Below the pieces are notes generated by a model. The model saw only the letters and a program-made list of their open reading frames with translations, made no database searches and was not told where the DNA came from. The translations under genes were made by a program, and so were the position numbers. 64,000 bases of DNA from Hepsetus odoe (taxonomy: Eukaryota > Chordata > Actinopteri > Characiformes > Hepsetidae): the NCBI GenBank assembly GCA_017165825.1, contig CM029367.1, positions 10,555,906 to 10,619,905 of the forward strand, given 5' to 3'. Numbering within the stretch: position 1 is the stretch's first letter; every line of letters starts with the position of its first letter. Shown piece after piece: positions 39,218-50,337 of this stretch.

Positions 39218-39330
39218 GTTGTCTGGCTTCATGTTGCCATCGCCAATAGTAAGTTCGGGGTCTATACTAGCACTGTGGTTCACCACAGACTTTGCAGTGA
39301 GTGCCCAAGGATTTAAAGCAATCTATGAAG
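39218..39330 (+). CDS. csmd3: Internal exon of a CSMD-family gene (CUB domain 1, C-terminal half; probably csmd3)
   Basis: Seen: a pyrimidine-rich run ending in cag at 39215-39217, a 113-bp open stretch, then a gtaaga donor from 39331. The exon starts with the third base of a split codon, holds 37 full codons and ends with the first base of another. The peptide begins LSGFMLPSPIVSS and contains FTTDFAVSAQGFK, ending IYE. This is the end of a CUB domain: the small turn (SGxxLPSP), the SSGS strand, then the aromatic-x-SD/TD...GF.A.YE closing strands. Family knowledge: the first CUB of CSMD1/2/3 has this DFAVSA-GFK-YE ending; CSMD proteins are very large single-pass membrane proteins of alternating CUB and Sushi domains, linked to complement control and synapse or dendrite development. 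Inference: csmd3 fits best from memory, but csmd1 and csmd2 are not excluded. Flanking introns exceed 39 kb and 24 kb, as expected for CSMD. Confidence 0.82.
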
Positions 39331-39336
39331 GTAAGA
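39331..39336 (+). promoter_or_regulatory. Splice donor of the CSMD exon
   Basis: The bases gaag|gtaaga form a near-consensus donor directly after the YE codons that close the CUB domain. It leaves the reading frame in phase 1. The TA microsatellite that runs into the assembly gap starts only about 45 bp downstream. Confidence 0.8.
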
Positions 39337-39371
39337 AAAAATGGTTTTCCTTCAGTAAAATGTCCCATCAG

Positions 39372-39374
<3 letters not shown>

Positions 39375-39428
<54 letters not shown>
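39375..39428. repeat. TA microsatellite, left of assembly gap
   Basis: Pure (TA)n beginning 45 bp after the exon's donor site and running to within a few bases of the gap. Confidence 0.95.
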
Positions 39429-39430
<2 letters not shown>

Positions 39431-39431
39431 G

Positions 39432-39790
39432 NNNNNNNNNNNNNNNNNNNNNNNNNNNNNNNNNNNNNNNNNNNNNNNNNNNNNNNNNNNNNNNNNNNNN
39501 NNNNNNNNNNNNNNNNNNNNNNNNNNNNNNNNNNNNNNNNNNNNNNNNNNNNNNNNNNNNNNNNNNNNNNNNNNNNNNNNNNNNNNNNNNNNNNNNNNNN
39601 NNNNNNNNNNNNNNNNNNNNNNNNNNNNNNNNNNNNNNNNNNNNNNNNNNNNNNNNNNNNNNNNNNNNNNNNNNNNNNNNNNNNNNNNNNNNNNNNNNNN
39701 NNNNNNNNNNNNNNNNNNNNNNNNNNNNNNNNNNNNNNNNNNNNNNNNNNNNNNNNNNNNNNNNNNNNNNNNNNNNNNNNNNNNNNNNNN
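39432..39790. other. Assembly gap (359 N)
   Basis: A run of undetermined bases between two TA tracts. Frames reported across it are meaningless. The gap probably arises from the unstable TA repeat, so its true length is unknown. Confidence 0.98.
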
Positions 39791-39827
<37 letters not shown>

Positions 39828-39841
39828 TATTATTATTATTA
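39791..39841. repeat. TA and TTA microsatellite, right of assembly gap
   Basis: (TA)n at 39791-39822 followed by a short TTA run. Confidence 0.95.
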
Positions 39842-42352
39842 GATGATACATTTTCATATAAATATTCACAAAAATATTCAAAAGGAAAAAAAAAATGTGA
39901 GATATCCTAAATGTCACTGAGAAGAACAGGAATAGGCTAACAAGCAGCTGGCTTCCATTTATGCCATAAACCTTCACACAGAATTCCTTGCTACTGCTCG
40001 GGGGCCTTGCATAAGAGATCGAACTTCCATTTAGGGGGAGAGTTTCTGTTCATTTTCTCTTTGTTTTGAGAGAATGTGGTATCTTTTTGGCCCTACCCTC
40101 AATTTTCCCCCTTCAGAGACTGCTTGGGGCCAGATTCTAGGCAACTTTGTCCCACAGGTCCCTCAACTGTTTGCTAGAGCTGAAACCTGCTTGCTGGTAT
40201 GAAACAAGGTGCAAGCAGTTGGCAGAACAATTTTACTGAACAATTTTTGTTTTCCCAAAAAAGTACAAAATCTGTATCTTCATTGTGAGGTACATCAGCT
40301 CTCTACAATGGCATTTCACCCTCTGGTGGACAAAATCTTGTTTGCCTTTCTACATTTTGCATTATTGGGATTATTATCCTATTATAACCTATTATTGGGA
40401 AAATAGGTTATTCTTCTGGCAGATGATCTTGGAATTAAAGATGGTATGCACTTGTACTACCAACACTATTGCATCTTTTCAAAAGTGCCATCATTGCCTC
40501 CCATGTTAGTCTTTGTATTCTAGCCTCCTTTCAAATTGATTGTAGGGCTTGGGTAAAGTAGATTTATCCTCCCTGCAAACTCATCAATTAGCTTTTCCAA
40601 TTAGTTGCAGGATTAAGGGAGACATCCTGGTCTCAGCTAGACCTAATCCAATCTCAGCTTTGCTGCTCTGAGCTATTAGGTTCAATTTCACACAAAAAAA
40701 GTGAGGGTATGGATATGATCCCTACCAGAGTTCTTATTCACCTAAGCACTTGCTCATGAAACTTGGTTAGTCAGATCACCTCTTGTATGGCATATTAGCC
40801 TTGTAATACAAACTCTTTGTGATGGAGGGATCAGGCTTGCAGTTGGTGTAGAGATTTTGCTTTCGAGAATGTGTCGCTTTCTTCAGGCAAATAATTAACG
40901 TTACATCTTTGGAAATAAGCATAAAGCATGAACTGATGAAGTTCATTTTACATTGTACATTCAAAATACCATCAAATTTAAGTGGAGTGATCATTTCTTC
41001 CTAAAATGGTGGCATGCAGACCTTGAATTTGGCAGACCTGAGGTCTGTTCTTGTAATTTGTGATTCCTTAGTCACTTACAGGTCAGGCATCTCAAATTAA
41101 GGCTGGTTTGGGATCCTTCTCCACTACAGAGAGTTCTCAACTGCTCATAGATTTTTTATGGCCATGGCTCAAGCACATGCCTCCTGAGACTTAAAGCTTA
41201 TGAATGATGCACAGTCAAGTCACTACACTGCTATACCTATCTGTAAAAAGGCCTATTTTCATGCTTCATCCCCCTTTTAACCTCCTCCTGAATATGGATT
41301 ACCGTTCATTGCAATTCAATTCTCTGTTGGCATGGGCCTCTTGGCTGTCTTCTACATGGGGCTCTGCAAGGTTTTACATATCTAAAAGTCATATTGGCAT
41401 CGCCCATTGTCGATTGCCAGAGAAGCGCCCCCAAACACTGTCTATTTTTATGACCATATGGCAGTTGTTGAGACACTGCTGTGGAATGCAGATGTTCTGA
41501 CAATGTGTGCTCTGTACTCGCTGTGAGACAAAGATCCTTCGCACGGTGTGAGGTGTTATTCCCAGATTGCACTAAAAGCAACCCACAATTATGTATCATG
41601 ATCTCATTACACAACTAATCATCCACGATGCACCAGCCATCACTTTTACTCAGGTTCTGCCAGATACAGTAGGTGAATTTAGCAGGCCTATGTTCTGTGT
41701 GTTTGATGCTTCTTCTAATTTCTGCTGCATGTCATAATCACTTGCTTTGAGACTGCATGAATCTTGCCTTGATAAAGTCCATGATGTCACTGAAAATTGA
41801 GATGTTAAGAAATTGCTTTCTGACTCTTTTCCGCTGGCTTGTTTTTATGTGTATTAGCTAAAGTCCACTGAAGTCATCACTGTCTAACATTTCCAATGAC
41901 TGTGTGACCTTTCTCTGTTATGCAGCCTCTCACACGGCTACAACCCAATCCATCAGGTTAATGGTGTTTTATAGAGGCGTTTCCTCTGGTGGCCAGAATG
42001 AACATGGTTCACCACAGTGTAGGTTTTTAGGGTTTTTTTCCACTACAACCTGGCAAATTCTAATAGATCTGTGTTCTCTGTATTAGCAGCTCATCCATTA
42101 GAAAAGGGTTTCTAAAGCATGTTATACAAAAAAGTAAAAATTATAACTAATTATGGAGGTTTCTGCAGTGCTAAGTTGCTTTCTGTTTTATAGGGATTTG
42201 ACCATCTTAAATGACTTTTTTTGCCAAAGTAATTTGTACCCTTAAGTTGAGATTTTCTATAAAAAAAATGTAAAAAAAATTTGACAAACTTGCATCTAAG
42301 TATTATTTCTTGAACATTTTAAGCATAAGCTGTTTTACTCATTTGCCCATTT
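39842..42352. other. Intron without recognisable elements
   Basis: Open frames at 41.2-41.6 kb (98 and 102 codons) overlap antisense to one another with no domain motif. Otherwise plain sequence. Confidence 0.5.
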
Positions 42353-42525
42353 GATACTGTCACAATGTGGTGTTGAGGGCTGGACACCAATGCAGAGCCG
42401 AGAGCTTCGTACTGGACTTTACTGACTGATAACGTGCACAGAACTCAAAACCAAACATATTAAACATAACAAGTGTAGAACATAACATGAATAATCACAA
42501 ACGTGCGCACACAGAATGACCAGCC

Positions 42526-43088
42526 ACCATAAATGGACGTCACGAGCCGAGAGCTCCGTGGGGATGTCCGTGAAGGACCACCGGACCTTCCGGGTGCTGG
42601 GGGGATAGGGGTTGAGCGGTGTCCGCTCCCCTCCCGGGATTGGCCGATGTTGTGCCTGTTCCAGCTCCAGCAACCAGGAGGGCGTGGCTGTGGAGACGGG
42701 TTCCGCGTGAGCCCCTGGAGAAGTGGGGCTGCGATGCCAGCTCACTTGTCAGCACAAGGTGGGACTCAAGGGACATCCGCCATCACTGCAGAGGAGGCGG
42801 AGCTTGAGGGACGAGGTCCAAGTCTGCTGGAGGAGGCGGGGCTTGAGGGACGAGGTCCAAGTCCGCCGGAGGAGGCGGGGTTTCGAGGGGCTGCGTCCAA
42901 TCCAGACCGCTGGAGAGAAAGCTGGGTTTTTAGGGCAGCCGAACCCGCCAGGAAGACCGCAGTGAGAGCGGAGCGTTCGTTTGGACTTTTTGTTGAATGT
43001 TTGCATTACGTCTCTCCTTTCAGGGAGCTCTGCTTCGGATGAAACAGGGTCTAGCGCCCTGGGAGTAGGCGCCTTTGGGGAGGGGTAC
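42526..43088 (+). mobile_element. GC-rich 3' internal region of a Gypsy-type element
   Basis: This is the most GC- and CpG-rich stretch of the window. It lies directly upstream of the plus-strand LTR and ends with the purine-rich ggggaggggtac at 43077-43088, the expected place of a polypurine tract. It contains 39-bp tandem units (42791-42829, 42830-42868 and a diverged third). A 169-codon plus-strand frame (42533-43042) and a 128-codon minus-strand frame show no recognisable gag, protease, reverse transcriptase or integrase motif, so they are not called as genes. The upstream part of the element and its 5' LTR are absent. Confidence 0.65.
42791..42910 (+). repeat. 39-bp tandem repeat, about three units
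   Basis: The unit starts gaggaggcggagcttgaggg and continues acgaggtccaagtctgctg. Units 1 and 2 differ at three positions; unit 3 is diverged (gaggggctgcgtccaatcc). Confidence 0.85.
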
Positions 43089-43374
43089 TGTAACGATCCT
43101 GCGCCAGTAGAGGGTGCCCTGCTCTGATTGTACACACCTGGGCATTGGGTGCCAGGTGTGCCTCATTTGGGGCTGGCGTTATAAGCCCCAGGGAATCAGA
43201 GCAGGGCGCTGGTCATTCTGTGTGCGCACGTTTGTGATTATTCATGTTATGTTCTACACTTGTTATGTTTAATATGTTTGGTTTTGAGTTCTGTGCACGT
43301 TGCCCATCATTAAAGTCCAGTACGAAGCTCTCAGCTCTGCGTTGGCGTCCAGCTCTCAACACCACACCATGACA
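43089..43374 (+). mobile_element. Complete Gypsy-type LTR, plus strand (286 bp)
   Basis: It starts tgtaacgatcctgcgcc and ends accatgaca, giving TG...CA termini. A TATA-like ttataag lies at 43179-43185 and an attaaa polyadenylation-type signal at 43309-43314, in the order promoter then poly(A) signal expected of an LTR. A purine-rich tract abuts its left end, so it is the 3' LTR of a partial element. Confidence 0.78.
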
Positions 43375-43474
43375 GAAATGACCAGCCCCCGATGAGGCAC
43401 ACCTTGCACCCACTGCCCAGGTGTGCACAATCAGAGCAGGGCGCCCTCTACTGGCGCAGGATCGTTACAGATAC

Positions 43475-46048
43475 TGCATGCAGAAAGAAGCTGTAACAAT
43501 AGTTAAAAATGATACTTAATTCCAAAATTTTTTGGAGAAAAGGTTCCAAAAAATGATTTGCAAATTTACTTTTTGTAAATAAGATATGTGAGCATTAAGA
43601 ACCTTTAGCAGTCTCCATGTAGTGTAAATGTTATTGTAATAACTCTTAGATTGGTAAAGATCATGCATTATGTTTTTGAGTACTTAAAAGATACTTCATA
43701 GTAAAATCTTCTTTTTCAATCATGGTTCTTTTGGCAGGATTTCACATAGACATAACCATGCAATAAATATGTAATGCTTGATGTCATGTGCTCTTATGAG
43801 TTTTCATGGTAGATTCTGTTCAGTAACGTAAAAATGTTAGGTTTCAATTAGCTGTAATTGTTACAGATGTAATATTGTTTTAATGGTTTTGTCAGTGTCA
43901 TTTTGTAGGCTTGGAGTAAAGTCTTACCGTGGTTATTTTTATGTCATCAATCAGAGAGCCAATTATGGTGGCAATTTTAATAGTGGAATATTGAAAACAG
44001 TATAACTGTCATAGCTCATTTAACATCTTTTTTTTAAATAGAATTGTTCAAATAATAGACATGGGTTTGTCAGAAAAGTAATACAATAAGTTTCTCTCTT
44101 CTAAAAATGTACTTGGCTATGTAGATCGGTAAGCAGAGGTTTTTTACTGTCTAAAATGAACAACTTGGCTCTAATGTCCATTTTGTTTTAAAAAATGTTG
44201 TATCTCTGTTTTTCATAAGATTTGTTGAAGACACCAATGTTTGTTTGGTTGTTTTTATATGCCTATAGATAAATGACTAGACAAACAGTCAGAATGACTT
44301 GACATCACAGGGATCTCAAAAGTTGTATGATGTGAAAAGAATTAATGTTTGAACAAAAAAACATGATAACCACATAAAATGGTTAATCCTGTCAACCCGA
44401 CAAGGCTAAAGGATGTAATACAGTCCTACAGAACACTGCATAAAACTATGAATAACACATTCGATGCTAGTTTTAGGCCAGGATATTCCTTTAAAGTTTA
44501 TTTTCAGATCATCATTTGTCACATTCAATAAGTTAGCAGCTTAGCACGCAAGAACGTCAGCCATGGCAGTACAACAAAATAATTGGTTTCATTCTCTGTT
44601 GCAACTTTCAGCACTCAGCGAACTGGTGAAATGGAGATCATATTGTTTTTGACAGCAAGTATTCATGTTATGCCTCAAACTATTTTCAAGTTTTTCCATA
44701 GAATAAAAAGGATGCATTGTGTGGCTTCTTCCTTTGTAATTATTCAAATATTTGGATGAAATTCTGAGTATTTTTGATGAAGAAGCCCTGGGCTGATGAG
44801 TTAGAGCTGGGGAAAAAAGCACTGGCGGCTTAGAGGCGCTTAAGTTCATAATGTGCACATCTAAATGTTAAAGTGAGTAGCACTATTTCATCCAGCCCCA
44901 TTCGGCGCTGTTTAGATCATGTCATCCATAATCATCCCGCAGGTTTCCCAGCAGCCTTTAGAGCAGGGCTTATGGGCCATTACACCAGACTAATTGTAAT
45001 CTATTTGCCTGCAGAGTGCTGAGTGGCACAGCAGTGTGCTAGATGAATATAGAACCTAGAAGCAATTTTCTCTCCCTTGATACTCCCTGATATCCAAGAT
45101 GGCAGTGTTTGCTGATTTGATCAATAGTACTGCAGTTAATTAAGGATAAATAAAAAAGAAATGCCTTTCCGACACATCCCAACCTGTAACTAGCCCTGTT
45201 CACATTATATTCTTCTTGTTTTCACATTCATTCTTTATTGATGGGCCATCATATTTAGGTAGTTAACGACAAGCTCTTGAGTCTTGAACATCTTAGCACC
45301 AGTTGGGCTACAGCATGGAGTTAGACAATAAAAAAAGCCATTACCAAATGTGATCCCAAGTGGGTAGGTCTACCAAAGTCTACCTAACTAGCTGCTTTCA
45401 GACAGCTCTACCAGACTATACAATATACTGCTAATCATTGTTTTTAAAAACAGAAAAGTAAAACAACTGGACAGAAAAGGACCGTCAAAGCAAAACCCCT
45501 TTTTAAAATAGATTTCACTCACAGTATGCAGAAAGTAGTCTAAATGTACATTGTCAATCAAAGGGAATTGAGCTGATTCCAATACAAAAGTGCCACTTAA
45601 TGGACAGAATGGAATATATGCATAAAGCTTGCTGAGGGAATGCTCAGTCCTCAACAATCCATCAACGGTGAGTGTATGTGGCTTGTCAGGTTTGAGTTAA
45701 AAGCTGAGATTTGTGATTTTCTGGACTTCTGAACATATGATAATTTTATTGACCCTCTCTGCTTGAAAATCTCTGCTTGTTTTGAAATCTAACATTTAGG
45801 CTTTTGCTATACTCTTTGCTATACTTTTATATGGCTGTTAATACTGATGCTGATATATTTTATTTATTATTTGGGTAATCAGAGTTAAATGGTTTAAATG
45901 ACCAATTCATGCACAATTGTTCCAGCATAAATATTAGAAATATCATTTGAGTTTTACATCGATGTGAAATATTGCTAAATCTAACCATTTTAAGGCAGAT
46001 ACATTGTTTATCTGAACATTTTAAAGGCAGAAAGATGCACAAAGTCAA
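43475..46048. other. Intron without recognisable elements
   Basis: AT-rich sequence. The 89-codon minus-strand frames at 44.6-44.9 and 45.4-45.7 kb have no motif. Confidence 0.5.
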
Positions 46049-46920
46049 ATATAGGCACCCTTAGTAAAGATGGACATGGGCTAAATAACTCACACTGAAA
46101 TATAAAAATCTGAAAAAAATTGAGAATATCTAACATTTAACCTTTAACCTTTAGTCTCAAACTCTTCCTTTTTTTCTATTATTCTTTTTTGGGAAGATCA
46201 TGTTTTCATGACAAAGAAATTAAATTCCTTTATTAATTCATATAATTACAGAATACTGAAAAGCAATGACAAGACAATGAGACAATGGTATGTTTACACG
46301 CACACATCAAGCAATAACTTTAAAAGAATAGTCTCACTTCTGAAAACCTGCCTGGAAGAAGGAGCATGCTTATTTTACTCAGCACAGTGAGGAAGATTGT
46401 CAGAGAGGCTGCAATTTCTCCAGAGACACAGTTCGATTTGCTGAAAATGATCGCATTCTGGGGTCACCAAGAAAAAATAAACTCTCTTCTTATATCCTAT
46501 TCTATTTCTTGAAAGATTTGCTACTGCACTATTAAGTACAACTTGGTTCTGTGATCAGATAAGGCAGAAATAACAAATGACAGATGAGACAAAAAGAAGG
46601 TTGGGTGTACAGGAAGAAACTACTTCCCTCATCAAGAGATTTTAAATAAAGTCTGGCTGCTACTGCCAAAAAGCTGAAACTGGGTCACTTTTGGATTTTC
46701 CAGCAGGACAATGATCCTAAACATATGTTCAAATCCACAGTGTTTCACTGCGGGATAAAAGGAGGTTGCACAAATTAATAAATGCATGGATGACGGTATA
46801 GAGACACTTTGTTTCAAGATGTTTACTGAGACTAAAGTTACAAATGTAATGATTTTTACATATTGTCAGTGCTAATTATACTGATGAGAAAAGTCATTTT
46901 TACAAAGGATGGCAATAGTT
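46049..46920 (+). pseudogene. Second dead Tc1/mariner transposon, plus strand
   Basis: The plus-strand stretch at 46703-46735 encodes QQDNDPKHMFK, the signature around the second catalytic Asp of Tc1 transposases (usual form QDNDPKHTSK). Upstream, gaggaagattgtcagagaggc and cacattctggggtcacc-like sequence fit the DNA-binding part. Stops and shifts interrupt the whole frame. The ends ggcacccttagtaaa (about 46055) and the reverse complement of tttacaaaggatggca (about 46897-46912) are similar, and I take them as decayed terminal inverted repeats. It is a different lineage from the 34-kb copy, and older. Confidence 0.72.
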
Positions 46921-48426
46921 ATGCAATTGGACTGAAAATGGGTTAGGCCATAATGTTTAAGATATAAAATTATGATGGTTTATAACATACTTTATCAAAT
47001 AGGTCAAGCCATCGCAGCTCAAATTCAAAAAGGAGTTGTCACATCTTACTTCATAATGTTCATTTTAAAGTGTTTGCTTTCAAATTGAAGGTTTGTTAAT
47101 CGCCTAGTCTATGGCTGGTTTCGTGGATGTGAATTTTTAGCTGAGCTGCAATGTCATAAAAGTCTCAGAGTTCAAAAAGGAAAATTCCCATTTTGTTCTA
47201 TAGGCTTTGGCCTAGTATGGGACAGAGAAATCTCTAGAGTTTTGAGTTTCTAAACTCTCTTTACTTGGAGTTTAGGAGACTCTCTGTTTTTTAAATCCTA
47301 AGCTTAGTTTTTTTTATCTTCTCTTTGCTGCAAAAGCAGACTCACTTTGTTTGAAACTGTAGAGTTTTAAAACTTTTTTGTACTTGAGCTGTTGTGGTGG
47401 AATTCCCATTATCTTTGTCCTCGGGTCTTCACAGACTGTTCTCCTCCTCCTTCATCTTCACGTAGACACATCGTGCTTTTGTATACTTTTAATCACTACT
47501 AGGAAATAATGCTAATCTTGTTTACTTTTGAGGCTGATGCAACCGAGCAGTTGTGGCTTATATTAGTTTCTTAAATTAAGTATCTCATCAGACCTTTATT
47601 GAAAAGGTTCAAAGATATGAACCCCCCCATACCACCCCCACCACCACTGAGGCTTCGATAAGGGAACGCTCCAGTATGGCACTGTTCCAAAAGATATGAA
47701 TCAATTAATTTCCCTACTTGCAGCCAAACCCTAAGATAGTAGCTAGCCTGTCAAAAGTGATGAGAGTCTGACCAACATTTAATCAACCCTGCAGAGCCAG
47801 GATGTGATACAAAAGCCGGACAAGTGGAAAGATTGGATTACACTCAGGGACTCCCTTTGGTTATCATGGGCACTGGTCTCTTCCTTTGCTTGGTCATCAC
47901 CCCAGTCATCCCACAGTTCTTTAACTGTCACTCCAGATGCCTGAATCTGCAGGGCATCCACTGAGTATAAGCGAACAAAAGATCTATTCAGTTTGAGACA
48001 GTCATGTCTTCATTCTGCAGACTTTGTTCCAAGGCATACATGTGTATTAGTGGGATGCCTTTAAGGAAAAGTTTTCTGTATGTAGATAAATAGTTATCTG
48101 GTTTTAAAGTAGGTTTCTGGTTTGCATGTATTAACATTTGCCTTTAAACAGAAATAGCAGTCTTTGAATGTCTTAGCCTGCTTATATGGTGCACAATATA
48201 ATGATGTTTCAGTGTCTGTTTGCTTAAAAATACTTCGCTTTAGACTGATACTATAAACTAGATAATCACAATCTAGGGTTTGTGGGCATTCCAGGGTAGT
48301 GCTAAAGGCACCTCAAATAATATAGAGTTGTATACTTTTATTGTATTATTTTTAACATTTTCAAATGTAATTTTAACATTTTCAGTGTATCTGCTTTGGC
48401 TATATTGTTATATTGTGTTACCTGTT
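46921..48426. other. Intron without recognisable elements
   Basis: A C-rich run lies at 47621-47645. No gene seen. Confidence 0.5.
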
Positions 48427-48437
48427 AAAAATATAAT

Positions 48438-48553
48438 ATCCATTATCTGCCGCTTGTCCCAAACGGGGTGGCGGGGGAGTGCTGGCATCCAACCCAGCGC
48501 ACACAGGGCGAGGATGGGGGACGCACCCTGGACAGGTCGCCAGCCCATCGCAG
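48438..48553 (-). mobile_element. Tail-only (5'-truncated) type A SINE copy with target-site duplication, A6
   Basis: Only the 3' part of the type A element is present, from gcgatgggctggcgacctgtcc on the minus strand to gacaagcggcagataatggat. No tRNA-like head exists. The 11-bp aaaaatataat flanks it at 48427-48437 and 48554-48564, showing this is an insertion in its own right and not a later deletion. Confidence 0.85.
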
Positions 48554-48566
48554 AAAAATATAATAT

Positions 48567-50337
48567 ATACATACATATATAATAATATACATTCTAACTA
48601 TCATCCATTCCCACCTTATTACAGACTTATCTGTAATGTCACAGAGCTGCTTCGTGTTCATGTTATGATCTATTTGGGGGCATAGAGAAAGCTAGCATGA
48701 GTGTGTATGGATAAGGGTGAAATGGGAGGTTTTAGTGGGCAGGTTGGAGGCAACAGATAGTAATGACACCACATATGTTTATGTTGTTCAGATTTGTACA
48801 TAAATTTTTACTGAATGTAACTAAAGTATTTAACTGAATTGATTAAAATCAATTTAGATTTTTTCCCATAAAACAGAAGTTTTTCTCTGATTTGTTTTGC
48901 TGAGCCCATGCCCCTTTCTGCCCTTAACTTATTTTTCAACATTTCAATACATCCATAGTTTGCCTACTGCTAGATACAATCTTTAGTAGACCTCCAGAAC
49001 AGAAAACAGGCCATTTAAACCTCTGTTTCTCACTTGATTTATTGTGCATTTGTTGCAACCGCATGCAGCTGGGGAGAAATGAAAAATAAAGAGTTTAAAA
49101 TAAGTACAGGTTGACTTTTAGTTCCAGTATGATATATGGGGATGATTATGGTGCATTTACATTAATATTATGTTATTTGGTACACTCAGAAAGAGTATTC
49201 CTCACCGCAAAATAGCCTAGACAGAGGAATAGATCTTACTAACTCCCTCGTAATGCTTAAAATTCCTACTAAATGGTGCAAAACAATCACAAGAATTGTT
49301 CAGACAGGAAGCCAAATAGCTGTGTAATTATAACTTATAAGTTATAAGTTGTAATTGTCTAATGCAATTGCCAATACCTTTTCTTGTATTTTTGCACTGA
49401 TTACATGTAAACGCTATCACTCCGCTTTAACAGGTAGTGTTTAAAAGAAAAAACTAGTATATTATTAGAAATATTAATACATTTCACAAAATAAAGAGAT
49501 TTATGAGTGAATGTATTACCTACTATCACCTACTATACAAAACATACTCTTCTGCACATGTCCTTGTACATTGCTTTTGATTAGCTGAAGTTAATATAAT
49601 GGGATAAAACAATTTTGAAGAGTCTATTTAAGTCAGCCTATTGCTGGGAACAAATGGTGTAGGTGGGCTGTACTTGTAAAATTTAATATCATATTTCTCA
49701 AATATGTCACAGTTTCAATGTAATTTAAATTATTAATGCCCAAATAAAGTTAATTAACCTGAGCATCAGAGCTCTTGTAAAATAGCTTAAAAACTTTTTT
49801 TTTTTAATCTTTAAATGACACCAAAGGGAACTTTATACAGCACTGCATATATTAATCTTTATTAACTAGACAGAAAACTAATTTCCAGGGAGGAACATTT
49901 TTGTCTAAAGCTTTTGTCTAAATTATTTATATAAAGAAAATGGCACACATTTTCTTTTCTGTAAGGTACTGGATACCAAATAGAATTTCTAAACTTTAAC
50001 ATGAAACTTGATAGGACCACTGATGTATAAACTTGATTATCACATACATAATGATTTCATTTTATATCATTAACTACCAATAATAAATGTAATGTGAACA
50101 AGGAAGGAAAGAAGATGTCATTGTATCATTTGAATAACAAAATCTGCTAATAATCTGCTGAATTGCATTTCTACAGTCGATTGTTCTCACATGTATGGTA
50201 ACCACCATGTTTGTAGAAGGCATTTTGTTTGTGCCATGCTAAAATAGTGAAATCCCTGTCCTAACAAATAGATAAGTGTTTGTTAAGGTTGTTTGATATA
50301 GACAAAATGCTGGTATTAGGATTTTACAGTTGAATGC
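48567..50337. other. AT-rich intron
   Basis: It contains an 18-bp perfect palindrome at 49329-49346 and a T run at 49795-49805. No gene seen. Confidence 0.5.

Larger units (their letters stand above)
42358..43469 (-). mobile_element. Ty3/Gypsy-type LTR on the minus strand, split by a second LTR fragment, with 5-bp target duplication
   Basis: The 5-bp gatac lies at 42353-42357 and 43470-43474. Between them the element begins tgtcacaatg and ends atcgttaca. Its first 167 bp (42358-42524) are the reverse complement of the 3' part of the LTR at 43089-43374, and its last 95 bp (43375-43469) are the reverse complement of that LTR's 5' part. The two pieces make up one LTR in minus orientation, with the TG...CA ends and 5-bp duplication usual for Gypsy-type integration. 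The middle is occupied by the plus-strand segment listed next. Confidence 0.75.

Noticed and set aside
39099..39977. Long frames of 247 and 236 codons
   Set aside because: They run through the N gap and TA tracts; only 39218-39330 within them is a real exon.
42533..43135. 169-codon plus and 128-codon minus frames as a gene
   Set aside because: They lie in GC-rich retroelement sequence with 39-bp repeats; few stops are expected from composition and no protein motif is present.
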